Of a stretch of 64,000 bases of DNA, positions 47,406 through 58,657 are shown one piece after another. Made by a program: the position numbers and the translations under genes. Origin of the DNA: Bisporella sp. PMI_857 (lineage: Eukaryota > Ascomycota > Leotiomycetes > Helotiales > Helotiaceae); NCBI GenBank assembly GCA_021307315.1, contig JAJSPD010000029.1, positions 310,001-374,000 of the forward strand, read 5' to 3'. Positions within the stretch are counted from its first letter, which is position 1, and every line of letters begins with the position of its first letter. Below the pieces are notes generated by a model, which did no database searches, was not told the DNA's origin, and was given only the letters and a program-made list of their open reading frames with translations.

Positions 47406-47919
47406 ATGCCTCTCCTCGACGACTTTCAGGGCCTCGGCCTTTGGAATATGGTTCCATTTCTTGCATGTACCAGTCTAGCTTGGCTAATTGTATATCGGTT
47501 ATTCCTTCACCCTTTAGCTGGTGTTCCAGGTCCATTGCTCGCCAAAATTTCGAGATTATGGCTTCTTAGAAATGACTTCAGCTGGAAGGGAAGCGAAAAC
47601 TTTCACCGCATGCATCAGAAGTATGGTAAGTGTCAAAACCGATGCCAGACCCTGGCAGATCGGTGACAGTCAGCACACAGGTCCAGTTGTTCGGATTGCC
47701 CCGAATGAACTTTCCTATGATGACCTGGCCACATACAATGATATTTATGGACAGAAGTCCAGGTTCCTCAAGGAAGAAGCATGGCACTATGGCATCGTAC
47801 CGAAGTTCTTGACGAACATGTTTATAGGCTTAGCTGGGTCGGCGAAGTGTTTCCGGGCTAAATGTTGGCCTGGCATATTGATTAGCAATTATTGCATCAA
47901 TTCTGGACACAATAGCTAA
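47406..47919 (+). pseudogene. Cytochrome P450 N-terminal remnant
   Basis: Exon 1 (47406-47625) encodes a membrane anchor (VPFLACTSLAWLIVYRLFLH), the proline hinge PLAGVPGPLLAKI and FHRMHQKYG. After a 55-nt intron, exon 2 (47681 on) reads PVVRIAPNELSYDD and YNDIYGQKSRFLKEE, as in fungal CYP65/CYP-type monooxygenases. The resemblance ends at about residue 120. The I-helix, ExxR and heme-binding parts are absent downstream, and the frame stops at 47919. A truncated gene; the anchor and first beta sheet are intact. Confidence 0.85.
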
Positions 47920-48362
47920 GGAAATGGGTGTGTGCGTGTCGCGTTGTGATGTGTTTCCATGATTTTGGTGTTCTGACAAGGGGGGGGGAGGCAGCCCGTT
48001 CATGATACCCCCTTGTACCAAACAAATATGCTTAATTAAGCCCTGCCCTACCCGCATGGCGCTGCTGCCAAGATAAATGCCTTAGCAGATGGCAGATTTA
48101 GGCGGAGTGCCTGCCGGAATAAAACATGGCCAACAGCTTACTTTGAAGTGGTTCCTATTTTTACAACCAGCTTATTTGTCCCTATAGCTTCTTCCTCCTT
48201 GAGTCATGCACTATTTGCTCAATCCCTCTGTGGCGACCCTAGTTGTGCACCCTAGTTGTTGCCACTTTTTCTGAAAATATCCTTGGCTTGGCGCTATTTT
48301 GACTGAGCTTCGTCGGGTTGCAGGTGCGCCGAAAATAATCTGTTGCACTTTTTCTGAAAGTC

Positions 48363-48503
48363 CACTATGCCTTAGGATAAGGAGGTGGTCGACCAAAGGT
48401 TGAGGTGGAGTCATCCATCGATGTGATGGTCTGAGGGAATCACCGTTCGAGATGATCTGAGGGAGCCAAATTCTGCTGCCCTCACTCTCAGGCAGTCTGC
48501 GAT
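48363..48503 (-). repeat. Dispersed repeat, copy B
   Basis: Minus-strand counterpart of 31155-31272; it additionally shows an internal duplication of GATGRTCTGAGGGA. See copy A for shared blocks. Confidence 0.7.
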
Positions 48504-48892
48504 CATTTCAAGTATAGTGGGAGGCACTTGAATTTTCGACGGTGACATTTCAGAGACACTCATATACCCAATACAAGCGTGGACCCAATTCGCTGAATGA
48601 TGTACCTGTTCCTCCTTAGAAACATGTATGAATACTTGGCTTATTTCTCCGCTGATTTATACAGAAGAATTCGGCGACGTACTGCTCAGTAACCAAGTGC
48701 CAATCAACCTTGGGCACTTGGCACCCTACTTCGCAGCTGTGTGCCAAGTGTTCCGATTTGTTGGGCTCTCTCGGTGCATTCCATCAAACATTGCGTCAAG
48801 GTTCTATTCTCGCGCGCGAACACGACATAGAGGTATCCCGGCTCCAAGGAGACGGCCGGCTGAAGGATGGAGTCTTTGGTCGAAGCGATGAT

Positions 48893-48927
48893 CAGACGGA
48901 GCCACATACTGCTGCCCTCCATCTCCA
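48893..48927 (-). repeat. Dispersed repeat, short copy C
   Basis: The reverse strand reads GAGATGGAGGGCAGCAG, then TATGTGGCTCC, matching copy A at 31173-31200 with one or two changes. Confidence 0.6.
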
Positions 48928-49163
48928 ATCTAGTCATTTAAGTGGAGCGACACCACCTCGATCAGGTGGCTTGAGAAAACCAGCTGAGTGCCGTTCAGGG
49001 TCTCACGCATCCTCTCAACTAAGGCGCACATATTCTAACTGATCAGAAAAGTTAGGAATTTGGCCCTGCATTATATAATGTCTCCTCTAATCCTGTTTCT
49101 AAGTTTAACATTTCCTATCCGTATCTAACTGCAATAGTTCAATCGCCGACCCTCCGAAGCGCC

Positions 49164-50470
49164 ATGACCATAAGCGGCCTCGAGACTCTTCCAACAGACT
49201 TTGTGCATGATTATTGACCTCCTCCTGCCCTGGGAAGTCAAAAAATTGTGTCGTGCTAACAAACGACTGAGAGAGGCGTGCTTGCCGCCTCTCTTCCGCC
49301 GTGTCGAGTTTAAGTTCTCAGAGGCCGGATTCAACGAACTGAAAACCCTCATGAAGTCAGATGCTCGCTACCATGTCGTCTCCTTTACTTATGTAGTTCC
49401 AGAACTCTTAAAGGCCGGTAAATATGTCTCTAGTATACTGGAACCGCGCTGACCCTGCTCGTAATCTTGCACAGAAATACTAGACTTTAATCGTTTCAAG
49501 TCCGACTATTTAACTCCAGACGACTACGTGGACACAGCGAAAGAACTATACGATGCGAGTGGTGGGGCAGATGAATGCTTTCCGTATATAGTTCTTTACG
49601 AAACTTTACGCAACATTTGTAAAAAGCAGAGCGAAATTATCGACAACGGCGTTGACCGCTTAGTTCTTTTATTCACTTTTGGAGCATTTCCTCGATTGAC
49701 GAACGTGCGCTTATCTTTCTACGAGGCGATAAAAAAGGACGACTAGCTGTTGTCGTTTTTCGCCTTAGGCATGACCTTGGCAGAAGAGTCCTACGAATAC
49801 TATGTGCGAGTCGTCTCCGACGTTATCCAGAGTGCCAGAAATAGGGGCGTTGCAATTCATTCCATCAGCTTGTCAGGGTTCAACCTTCCAAGATACAAGA
49901 ACAAAATAGACAAATATCTAGCCATCGTACTGTATCTCCTCTCTCAAGAATCACACCACAAAAACCCCAAGCAGATCCCTCCTGCGCGCGACTTTCCATT
50001 TCCAGTAACCAAAAGCCGTTTCGTACGAAAGCTCTTCGTAGTCCTTTCAAGCATGGCTTCCGTATTACCATACATGGGAAATCCCTGACCTGAGCACTTT
50101 GTCAGAGTCGCTAGGGAAGCTGCTGGAGTCCGTTCAGGTCTTGCGCTTAATTGACATGTGCTACATAGTGATCAAGAACAAGGCTTTAAAAGATTTCTTG
50201 GAAACGAATAAGAGATTCATTTACTTTATTGGCTTTTACGATGTTAAAACTAGCAGATGGGGGAGCAAGCTTTTTAAAATTTCCGCAAGTATGCTTTGCA
50301 AAATGCTAAAGGTACTACAGTCTATACTATATCGAGCAACTGATCGCGGATGTGATTCCATTTGGAAACAGGGATGGAGACTGCTGCTGTATAATCACTT
50401 TCGGGCTTTTGCTCGTCTACACTTAGATGAAGTAGTACGATTACAGGAACCAGATTTCCAACTCAAGTAA
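49164..50470 (+). pseudogene. F-box protein pseudogene
   Basis: Relic of the fungal F-box family: the start reads LETLPTDFV, then after a frameshift near 49202 IIDLLLPWEVKKLCRANKRL (the F-box helix), then LPPLFRRVEF. An intron (about 49424-49474) splices correctly into EILDFNRFKSDYLTP. An in-frame TAG at 49744-49746 replaces what looks like a Trp codon (TGG). A further break follows at 50086-50100, after which KDFLETNKRF and MLCKMLKVL continue to 50470. At least three lesions. The intact family probably acts as a substrate adaptor for ubiquitin ligases. Confidence 0.75.
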
Positions 50471-52518
50471 CTTATTAGATTCGTGGCTCGGAGATTACAT
50501 TTTGCAGGGACTTGTAGCTAAGAATAGATAGATTCCACTCGCTTCACTACTTCTCTGACGTTGAGTCATAAGAGGAAATTACAGGCTGAGAGGGAGATCA
50601 AGGATATTCGAGTCGTCGAGTCGTAAATTTGACTACTACCGTCCCGCAATGCACATTCTTTCAGACTAAATAATGATTGCCCAGTGTTGCCATGTGCCGC
50701 TAGGGAGTAATCCGGTGTAGATACAACATAATGTACTACAACGTACTGTAGCAGAATCCTATTCGAGGTTACTAAGATGGCGGGAGGGTCAATCCGTTCA
50801 CAGAAGCTACTTTGCAAGCTACTTTGCAACCCGAGCGGGATATCAAATTCTAATTTCACCCTATCATTTAATGGTCACATCACGTATTGTTTAATGCCAT
50901 TTACATTTGTCCATTATCCAGGTTTAGCCATCCAAGGGAGAAGAAGTAGAATTTTTAACAAGATTACTCAAGTCTTCTAGTACGGCGCAACGGCGTCTAG
51001 TCTAGCTTTTCTGAAACGTATGAAAGAGTTGCAAAGACTTCTTACTCTATTGTTATCACAATACTCTCCTCAACCAAGTCAACTTTCTACCTCATTTCCT
51101 GAGCACTCTTCTACCTACCTCCCAACTGTTAGAAAAACAACGGTTCTCAACCAAGAACACCGTAAAAATGAAGCTCTTATCTCTTGCCATCCTGCTCGGA
51201 CCGCTTGTCCCCTCCTTATCTAGCGCAGCTGCCAACTTCTTAGAAGAGGTATCGAGAATATACACGAGCTACTTGCAACTTTGATTCAATTGTAACATCA
51301 CCCCGGAGAAACCAACAGGTCACTTTATTCTAATTGACAGGGGATAGTGCCCAGAACCACACGCGTCGATAGCCACCGAAAAGATTTGCTGTTTAGTCCC
51401 CACCATGTGGAGATTGTCGCTTTCTGATGCTGGTGGATTGGAATCCCCCGGATCTCCCGAGAGATCTGTCAAATCTAGGCCATGCGTTTCCTCCGATAAA
51501 TCTACGTCTCCTTGATCCAACGCATGATTGAGGGAACATAATCTGTGGGCATACGTCCTACTCCCGTTGAATTACGCTTGGCAATAGTATTAGTGTAATC
51601 TGGAGATCTGGGGTTTGTGGCGTTTTCCCACTTATATTCATCATCCCCCACATTAACGCGACCCCTTACCCCGCCAGAGCTGTGGGGTTGAACTCAAAAC
51701 CAACTACTGCTGGGAACCCCTATCCTCTAAGCTTCTTACTGCTTGTATTTGACTTCACATCAATTTGGTATACTTGGCTTCAATGTTAATAGCTGACGTG
51801 TTGAGCTAGTCTGATCTGATATGGTGAATAGGAGGCGCTCGCCAAGCCCCACGCTTTTCTTTTGCTACTCAACGCAGCACAGTCCTTCATCGGGCTTAAC
51901 CCGTAGGATGCCAAGCCAACGCGAAAGCTCTCACTGTGAATCACCTACAATTCCCGAATCCAAGCATTCGATCTCAACGCGTGAATGTATGCTATACAGA
52001 GCTTGAACGGAGTGCACTAGGCTTGCGCTCTTGCGTTGCAAGATTGCATGTTGTTGTTGTAAGTCTCCTGCCTTTAACTAGGTGAAAAAGGGTTGGCAAG
52101 CCTTCCTAAGAGTCTAGAGACCAATATAGTTTCAAGGTGATTAGGATTTCAGTACTTCCCATAGGGACAGAGGAACCGTAAGGAGCCAAGATGTCAGTAC
52201 CCCACCGGTCTCGGTCTTGAGTGCCACCAATAGTTGATTGGCATGAGGCTTGGAGACTTGTTGTGACTGCGTAACTCTCCTCTAACCATGGACGCATGGC
52301 TTGAACACTCCTGGGATTCCATCCTATTAGAGCAAACACGCGCTACCCTACCCCGGGCATCCTGCTGCATCTACCTGGGGTAGAGGAGTATAGACATACC
52401 TCTATCTCCCCTCATAACCCAATACATTTGTTCGTTCGTCGCTACCTACCTAGTGGTATCGAAACTGCAGCTGGACTTACGAATTCAACCAGAGTTACCT
52501 CCTAGTTCCTACTTCAAA
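50471..52518. other. Gene-poor stretch upstream of the MFS gene
   Basis: Only a short signal-peptide-like ORF (51168) is notable. The last part is the MFS promoter, with CTACCCC at 52348-52354 and GGGGTAG at 52377-52383. Confidence 0.4.
51168..51284 (+). CDS. Short signal-peptide-like ORF
   Basis: A frame starting MKLLSLAILLGPLVPSLSSA, a convincing secretion signal with an AxA-like cleavage site (SSAAA), followed by only about 15 residues. A possible intron (GTATCG donor, CTAATTGACAG acceptor near 51341) would extend it to about 55 residues. It is either a tiny secreted protein or, more likely, the first exon of a truncated secreted-protein gene. Confidence 0.3.
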   Translation: MKLLSLAILLGPLVPSLSSAAANFLEEVSRIYTSYLQL

Positions 52519-54481
52519 ATGACTCACCCTGACGTTCCTCACGTCGAGGAGCTTGTCCAAGAAGCGCGGAGGGTCATCGCATTCGAGGATGACCCACACA
52601 ATGCTGCCCTTCAAGACAACCCAGAGAGCGTGAAGGTCAGCTGGGGCACATGGGCTGCAGTGTTCGTAAGTAAAGTCCCGATACTTGTCGTCAGTTCTTG
52701 ACTCAACTCCTTCGCAGTTCATGTCCCTCTCCTTTGGGCCTCCAATTGGGCTCGGCGTTGTCACCTACGCCTCGGTCATTTTTCCAATCACCAACGCACT
52801 CGGTGATACTGGTGCCATCACATGGGCGACGGGCAGCTGGGGACTTGCTTCGGCTGTTTCCCTCGGTCTCACTGGGCCACTCAGCGATGTCTTTGGTCGA
52901 AGATGGCCCGTTCTCATCGGTCAAGCCCTTGCTATCGTCGGCTGCAGCGTTTGTGCTGCCGCTCAAAACACCAACATGTTGATCGCAGGCCAGGCTGTGA
53001 ATGGCTTTGCCTCTGGATTGATTTTTATTTCATACGCAGGAGTACCAGAGATGTTGCCGAATAAACACCGTGCTCTTGGTCTGGGCCTGCTAGAAGCAGG
53101 AATCGGGGTTCCATGGTAGACTATTGCCATTTTAGACGACTCTTCGGTATTGACTCACTAACTTCTCTTTAGGGGTGTTGTAGCCATTATCCTCGGTAAT
53201 GCACTCTATGCCAATTCTTCTTGGCGATGGATCTTTTACATGAGCATCATCATCGAAGTGGTCGCTTTAGTCGGCACTGCTTTCACCTACTTCCCTCGGC
53301 CACGCCCCCGCGGCGACTACGACAAATCTCGATGGGAGGAAGTCAAGGAGATTGACTTCATTGGTGTTTCGCTCTTCGCAGCTGGCTTAACAACTCTGCT
53401 TATTGGCCTTACTTGGGGTGGTACTGAGGACCACCCTTGGAAGTCTGCTTCAACTAGTGCGCCAATAATTATAGGAGCAGCAGTTATTGCCGCCACGATG
53501 GTGTACGAAGCCTATTTCACCTCTAATCCAATCTATTCAATCTCTCTTTTTAAAGACTTTCGGGGATACAGCTCGCTGTGGATTGTTATCTTTGTGGCGA
53601 GCATGCAAGGTTTTCCCATGGCATCCCTTATTCCTCGAGGATATACGGACATGTTCACGACGGATGCAAATAAAATAGGAGTCTATTCTCTTCCCCTTAC
53701 TCTTACACAAGCTGCCACATCTGTCCTCGGCGGCGTGTTCGCCAAGAAGGTCGGCCATATCAAATGGCAACTTATCTTTTGGCTATTCTTTCAGGCAGCA
53801 TTTCTCAGCGCTACAGCAGCAACTGTTTACCCCAACAACAGAGATGCCTTTATTTGGGTTCCTGCTTTCGGCACCTCATTATTCCCCGTGATTGTGCTAC
53901 TGGCATATGCCATGGCCAGCCTACACATCCCTCATTCCATGCTCGGCTTAGCCATTGGCCTCCTGGGCACTGCACGTGGGTCTGGAGCGGCAGTGGGCAG
54001 TGCAATTTTCTACACCGTGTTCAATACTCGATTTGAGCATTATGTGGGCTCTGAAGTGGTGCAAGTTGCTCTACGAAATGGTCTGAGTCCCGCAGATCTA
54101 CCAAAGATCATTCCAGGAGCCATCACGTATAATCTAGATATACCCCACTCGCTGGAAGGAATCAATGGCATGACTCCTGCCATTAAGGAACAATTGCGCG
54201 TAGCAGTTCGATCGGCATATGGCCATTCGTTCAAGATGGTGTTCTATGTGACGATACCATTCACAGTCGTTGCTCTTCTCTGCGGATTTCTCGTGAAAGA
54301 CGTCACCGTTTACATGACAAACCACACACAATTCAGGATGTCCAAGTCTATCACTACTCATCATAAGGAAGACGACAATGGCGAGAGAGGCAAAGAGGAT
54401 TCGAGCGCAGCCTCAGCCCGCCACGTCGAACAAACTGAAGTTGAGAAAATTTCCACAATGGCACCGAAGGCGTTGCACTAG
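52519..54481 (+). CDS. MFS transporter, TRI12/fungal efflux pump family
   Basis: Membrane transporter of about 617 residues in three exons: 52519-52665, 52718-53115 and 53173-54481, all phases consistent. Fourteen hydrophobic segments are expected. Visible motifs: GPLSDVFGRRWPVLIG (the loop 2-3 MFS signature), NGFASGLIFISYAGVPEMLP, a tryptophan-rich WRWIFYMSIIIEVV and a charged C-terminal tail. Length and layout match the TRI12-like group, usually proton-driven drug or metabolite exporters next to secondary-metabolite or catabolic genes. In this context it may move the pathway substrate or product. Confidence 0.9.
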
Positions 54482-54721
54482 GCTCTCTGGAAATCTTTTT
54501 CAACCGGCGATGGCTTAGTTTACCTGCGTGATCGATATCTCTCAGTCTCACCCACTGGAAATGATTCTTCTTTTCAAATTAGACCCTCAACCCTCCAGTT
54601 GAGCAGTAGGGGAGTTTGTGACTTGTCCATTGAAGTGATTGTTCTCGGGAGTTCTAGCTCCAAAACCTGGCCTGTTGTCAGATGGGAAATAGGGGTATCA
54701 CGTGGAGGACCAAGCTCAGTG

Positions 54722-54972
54722 TTAGATAAAATGTTAGTAGGCTTATATAGTGCTATAAAAAGTGTTATTCGGTCTAAGGAACGAAGAGCAGTTCTATAAG
54801 AGCTAAGGCTACGTTTATAGCTTTAAACTCGGTCCTCCACGTAATAAACGTATTTCTATTCGACACTTAGAGCTATATACGTAGCCTTTGCACTTAAAGG
54901 ATAGCCTCTATTGCTTAGACCAAATAAACACTCTTTTATAGCAATATTTAAGCCTACTAACACTTAATCTAA
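54722..54972. repeat. Foldback (long terminal inverted repeat) element
   Basis: About 250 bp forming an imperfect palindrome. The left arm (TTAGATAAAATGTTAGTAGG, then GCTTATATAGTGCTATAAAA) is the inverted match of the right arm (…TTTTATAGCAATATTTAAGC, then CTACTAACACTTAATCTAA). The match continues inward (GGCTACGTTTATAGCT against AGCTATATACGTAGCC). ACGTGGAGGACC at 54700-54711, just outside, is inverted inside at 54831-54842, suggesting nesting. No protein is coded. Likely a MITE; the target duplication is unclear (possibly TA). Confidence 0.75.
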
Positions 54973-55478
54973 TACATGTATCAACGGGATCTGACACTCC
55001 TTAATGTAGTCTTGAGTCAACACTCATTAGGTATGTCAAAAACAATGGTGACCATTGGATTACCCCTGAGTCTTGGCATGGTTTGCCACTTGTATGCCAT
55101 ACCTATACATATATGTGTCAGTTGCTCCCTACGAGCTGCTCTTCTAATCAGACGTTTTCATACCACTGGATCGAGCTTCTGTCTTGCACGACACTTATTC
55201 ATTTCACTCATCTTATTTTCGCAAGCTGTAGACTCTCTAGCCCGAGGAAAGCTGAATTACAACATGCTCGGTCTCGAATAGGCCGCCTTGAGGGTAATCC
55301 GAATGCATCTTAGGCCGTTATTACTATATTAATGCTATCATGTACAGTACATTAGGTCGTATCGTCAACGAAGAGTACCTTTGAATGAGAAAGCTGCCCG
55401 CGGCTCTTCGACCTACCGTTCACCACGCCCCATTGGTATGTGAGGAATCAATGGATATGGGAAGAAGGCATAACGCTT
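54973..55478. other. Intergenic stretch
   Basis: No gene supported; short plus-strand frames only. Confidence 0.4.
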
Positions 55479-56794
55479 CTAATGAGGAGCGCCCATCTGT
55501 GTGAACTTGCTCCTTATGTTAGTTCTCCACTGCTCCGCGTAATGCTTCCTCATCATGTCCATTGCTTGCGTGCCTGGTCGACTCAGAAGACGGATGAAAC
55601 CGTCGTCTCTTTCTAAGTCATCCGCATTGGTTTGTATACGGTATTTGTTCTGAGTAGACATTGGGTCAACGAAAAACCCAAAGACTTGCCGGCGGAGATC
55701 AGAATAAAGGGTGAGAACTTGATCCGAGCACCCCTCGTTTATGACCATGATCAAGGCATCGGATAAGGCTTCAGAATCGAGAATGCCTGAAGTCAAACCC
55801 ATACCACCAAGCGGCTGGAGCTTCATTTTAGCAAGGCAGCGTGAACAGATTCTGTGGATTCAAAACTTACGTTGCATATATGGGCAGCGTCTCCTGCTAG
55901 CAGAACTCGGCCCCTTCTCATGGTTGACGCCAGGCGTTGATGTATATGATAGACCGCTTTCGCCTCAATTTGACACTGGATCGGTCGCTCCCCCACCATC
56001 AGATTGTCGTATGATGCGACGATATTCTCCTCTGTCAGGAGCTCCTCGTCTGAACGGGTGTCTTTGCTGTCTACAGCAATGGCATACCTCCAAAGCGACC
56101 TTTCGCCTAACTTGGCCTCCTCCAAGGGTATGACCACACCCCACTTAACAGGGTGAACAACCAAATGGGAACCGATGGGAGCCAATGCTTCATTGGTTAT
56201 TCTGACATTTGTTGCGATGATTCTTTCTTTCCAGGTGTGCCCTGGAAACCCGATTCCGAGAAGAGATCGCACGACGGATCGCCCCCCATCTGTTCCCACA
56301 AGGTATTCACCCTTGACTTGCTCCACCTCGCCAGTTTTGCTGTCCTTAGTTGAAAGGGTCACCAAGTTCTCGTCTTGCTTGAGGCTGACGACCTCTTTTC
56401 CAAAGTGAATCTTGACCAAGCCAGTCTTCTCGATTTCCTTCGCCAAGAGTGGCACCATTCTTGACTGGGGCAATGTGAGTTGAGGCTCTCGAATGGTAGC
56501 GATATCCCGGCCAAAAGTCTTGCCCCCCTTGCCATTGTCGACTGGCGGAGCGCGAAATACCAAACCATCTTGGAAATGGGCCGCTTCGGAGAAGATCTCG
56601 TACATGCCGGCTCTCTTCATCACCTCCAAGTCTGGACCATAATGCCCAGCTGCACGGGGACCACTTTGCAGTTCATCCGTCTTTTCGAAGACTTCGGATC
56701 GAATGTTTGCACGAGCAAGCTGCAACGCGACGAAGAGGCCAACAGGGCCCGCTCCTGCGATGAGCACCTTCTTTATGTCACTCGCGTCTCCCAT
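55479..56794 (-). CDS. FAD-dependent aromatic hydroxylase-like monooxygenase
   Basis: Flavoprotein of the PheA/UbiH/PHBH class (FAD_binding_3) that hydroxylates aromatic rings with NAD(P)H and O2. Two exons, 56794-55871 and 55814-55479, give 419 residues. The FAD motif GAGPVG is at residues 14-19, the second motif GTDGGRSVVR near 180, and the GDAAH motif (LLAGDAAHICN) just before the intron. The family sequence PLGGMGLTSGILDSEAL is restored by splicing. The start MGDASDIKKV is preferred over an upstream in-frame ATG at 56878. It diverges from the TAXI-like gene, sharing a promoter with CTACCCC (57159) and GGGGTAA (57204). Confidence 0.9.
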
Positions 56795-57592
56795 CTTCGT
56801 GATAGTCAATAGCCCAAAGACAACTTCTGAAACTTCGTGAGACAGACTCTTTAAAGCAAGATAAGCCTTCAGTCTCAACTAAATACTGTTTTCTCAAGCC
56901 AACGGGTCACTCACTCTTTTTAGATCTGGCCCGCCTCCAGAGCTGCAAGCCAATTCTTCGTGGCTTATGCCGCACGCACATTGGGTTTTGCTTCTGTGTA
57001 CAGTGTACTCAGTTCAGATCAGCTCCACCGATAGCCAAAGGATTGTGGTTACCTACCTAGTACCTACTTATTAGGTACGTAAGTAAGATCCATCTCCAAC
57101 ACCAACACAACACGTCGCTTAGTACTGGGGGTTCAAGCATGTGACGTCTCGAACCCCACTACCCCAGACTCCGAAAATCAATGGCCCGCTAACGGTGGGG
57201 AATGGGGTAAAAAAAATGGCTGCTACGCCTGGCTCTCTCGCCTCTACCCTTGTCAGCCGATAAGGGGCGTTTATTATTGCAGTTCGCTTTTGGTTTGCTT
57301 TCACTTTAGCTTGAGCTGTCGCGTTCCCTGTTACTTCCCAAGTCTGTCAGTCCATCGAAACAGGTATGCATCGTATCATATCGTATCGTGCGTGCTTCGT
57401 GGGCCAAGCAACTGGCTGTGTGCTATAAGAGGCAGCCGCAACCGCAGCCGCAGCCATCAGAAAGATGTTGATAGTTAGGTTTGAAGTTTGAAGTCTCATT
57501 GTCATCATCACCATCATCTGGCGACGTGTGAGCACTTCATTACCTAGATACTCACACACAAGTGGCTGACTCCCAAGCGAAATCTGTGTAAA
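56795..57592. promoter_or_regulatory. Divergent promoter of the monooxygenase and TAXI-like genes
   Basis: 798 bp between the two starts, no coding sequence. Contains CTACCCC at 57159-57165, GGGGTAA at 57204-57210 and a trinucleotide-like CCGCAGCCGCAG stretch near 57435. Confidence 0.55.
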
Positions 57593-58657
57593 ATGGCAAC
57601 ACCAGTACCAATAGCATCACCCGTCGATTGGAAAGGTCGAGATACTCCAACTGACGGACCTGTCGCGACCTTGGTTGGAAAAGATGAGCCGACCATTGAT
57701 CGCGGTGTGACGGTTCGCTGCATCGGTGACTGGGGTCATGCCAATTTCCATCGACTAATGGCAATCATCACCCAAGAGCTCACCGAGCGCTGTGGCCCAG
57801 GAAGCAGGACCTGTATTTGGAGTGTCAGTGGTGGTGGCATGGAAATCACCGATCATATCGCTTCCGGATTCGCCGATATTGCCATCAATACGCCAGTGAA
57901 GCTGATCCAGCACGCCCTGACAGGAACCCGTCTTTTCAACGGACGACCACCCGCGCCCCACCTGAGGGCAATTGCAACGATTCCTCAAAATGATCGCATG
58001 ATCATGGCCCTGGACCCGGCCTTGGGGTGCAAGACCTTTCAAGATCTCCGAGAGAAGAAACCGAAGCTCAAGATCATACTCGGGCCAGATGGAGAGAGCC
58101 CCATTGGCTTCGTCTGCCATCGCTATCTCGAGGCACACGGAGTCTCGGTTGACACCATCAAATCTTGGGGTGGAGAGGTGGTTTATGCGAATAGACCAGA
58201 GGAGTGTCTCGTCCCGTGTCAAGACCCAAAGCTTGGATTCAATGCTGTTATAAACGAGGCTTTGATGACACCCTGGTGGACAGAGTTGATCGACGGGCCT
58301 CGAGCTTTTGTCATTCTACCCGCCGAGAAGGACGCAGTAACAACTATCGAAAAAACTACTGGGCTAGGTGGAATGACAATCCCTGCCGGTTACTTCAAAA
58401 ACCTCAAGGAGGAAATTCCAGCTCTGGAGTTCTTGGACTTTCTCCTCATGTGTCGCGAAGATCTGCCCGATGATATAGCCTACCTCATCGCCTACATTTT
58501 GGTGACAAAGAAAGCCAAGATCGAGGTCAATTACTACAGCTTTCCACAAGACAAGTCGCCAATCAGTTGGCCCCTGAATCCGAGAGAGATGGCCAAAACA
58601 GTTTTCCCATTACACCCCGGAGCTGAGAGATTCTACCGTGAGTATGGTTATTTGTGA
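57593..58657 (+). CDS. TAXI-family (TRAP transporter solute-binding-like) protein
   Basis: Single-exon protein of 354 residues that reads as a type 2 periplasmic-binding-protein fold of the TAXI group, known from bacterial TRAP uptake systems. Supporting segments are WSVSGGGMEITDHIASGFAD, LRAIATIPQNDRMIMALDP, KTFQDLREKKPKLKIILGPD, VCHRYLEAHGVSVDTIKSWG, TTGLGGMTIPAGYF and a C-terminal PLHPGAERFYREYG. No signal peptide and no TRAP membrane subunits are seen, so it cannot work as a classic transport receptor. It may instead be a cytosolic enzyme or sensor, as fungal THI5/NMT1-like proteins are. It diverges from the aromatic monooxygenase and is 1.4 kb from a second PBP2-fold gene. Confidence 0.8.
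   Translation: MATPVPIASPVDWKGRDTPTDGPVATLVGKDEPTIDRGVTVRCIGDWGHANFHRLMAIITQELTERCGPGSRTCIWSVSGGGMEITDHIASGFADIAINTPVKLIQHALTGTRLFNGRPPAPHLRAIATIPQNDRMIMALDPALGCKTFQDLREKKPKLKIILGPDGESPIGFVCHRYLEAHGVSVDTIKSWGGEVVYANRPEECLVPCQDPKLGFNAVINEALMTPWWTELIDGPRAFVILPAEKDAVTTIEKTTGLGGMTIPAGYFKNLKEEIPALEFLDFLLMCREDLPDDIAYLIAYILVTKKAKIEVNYYSFPQDKSPISWPLNPREMAKTVFPLHPGAERFYREYGYL

Noticed and set aside
48693..48721. 9-bp inverted repeat CCAAGTGCC...GGCACTTGG
   Set aside because: Could be an operator-like site but lies in a decayed stretch with no gene; a single short palindrome is not evidence of function.
48628..48891. 87-codon plus-strand frame after the P450 remnant
   Set aside because: Considered as a displaced P450 part, but it has no I-helix, ExxR or heme motif.
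52106..52339. 77-codon minus-strand frame in the MFS promoter region
   Set aside because: No motif; it lies in upstream regulatory DNA and has no splice partners.
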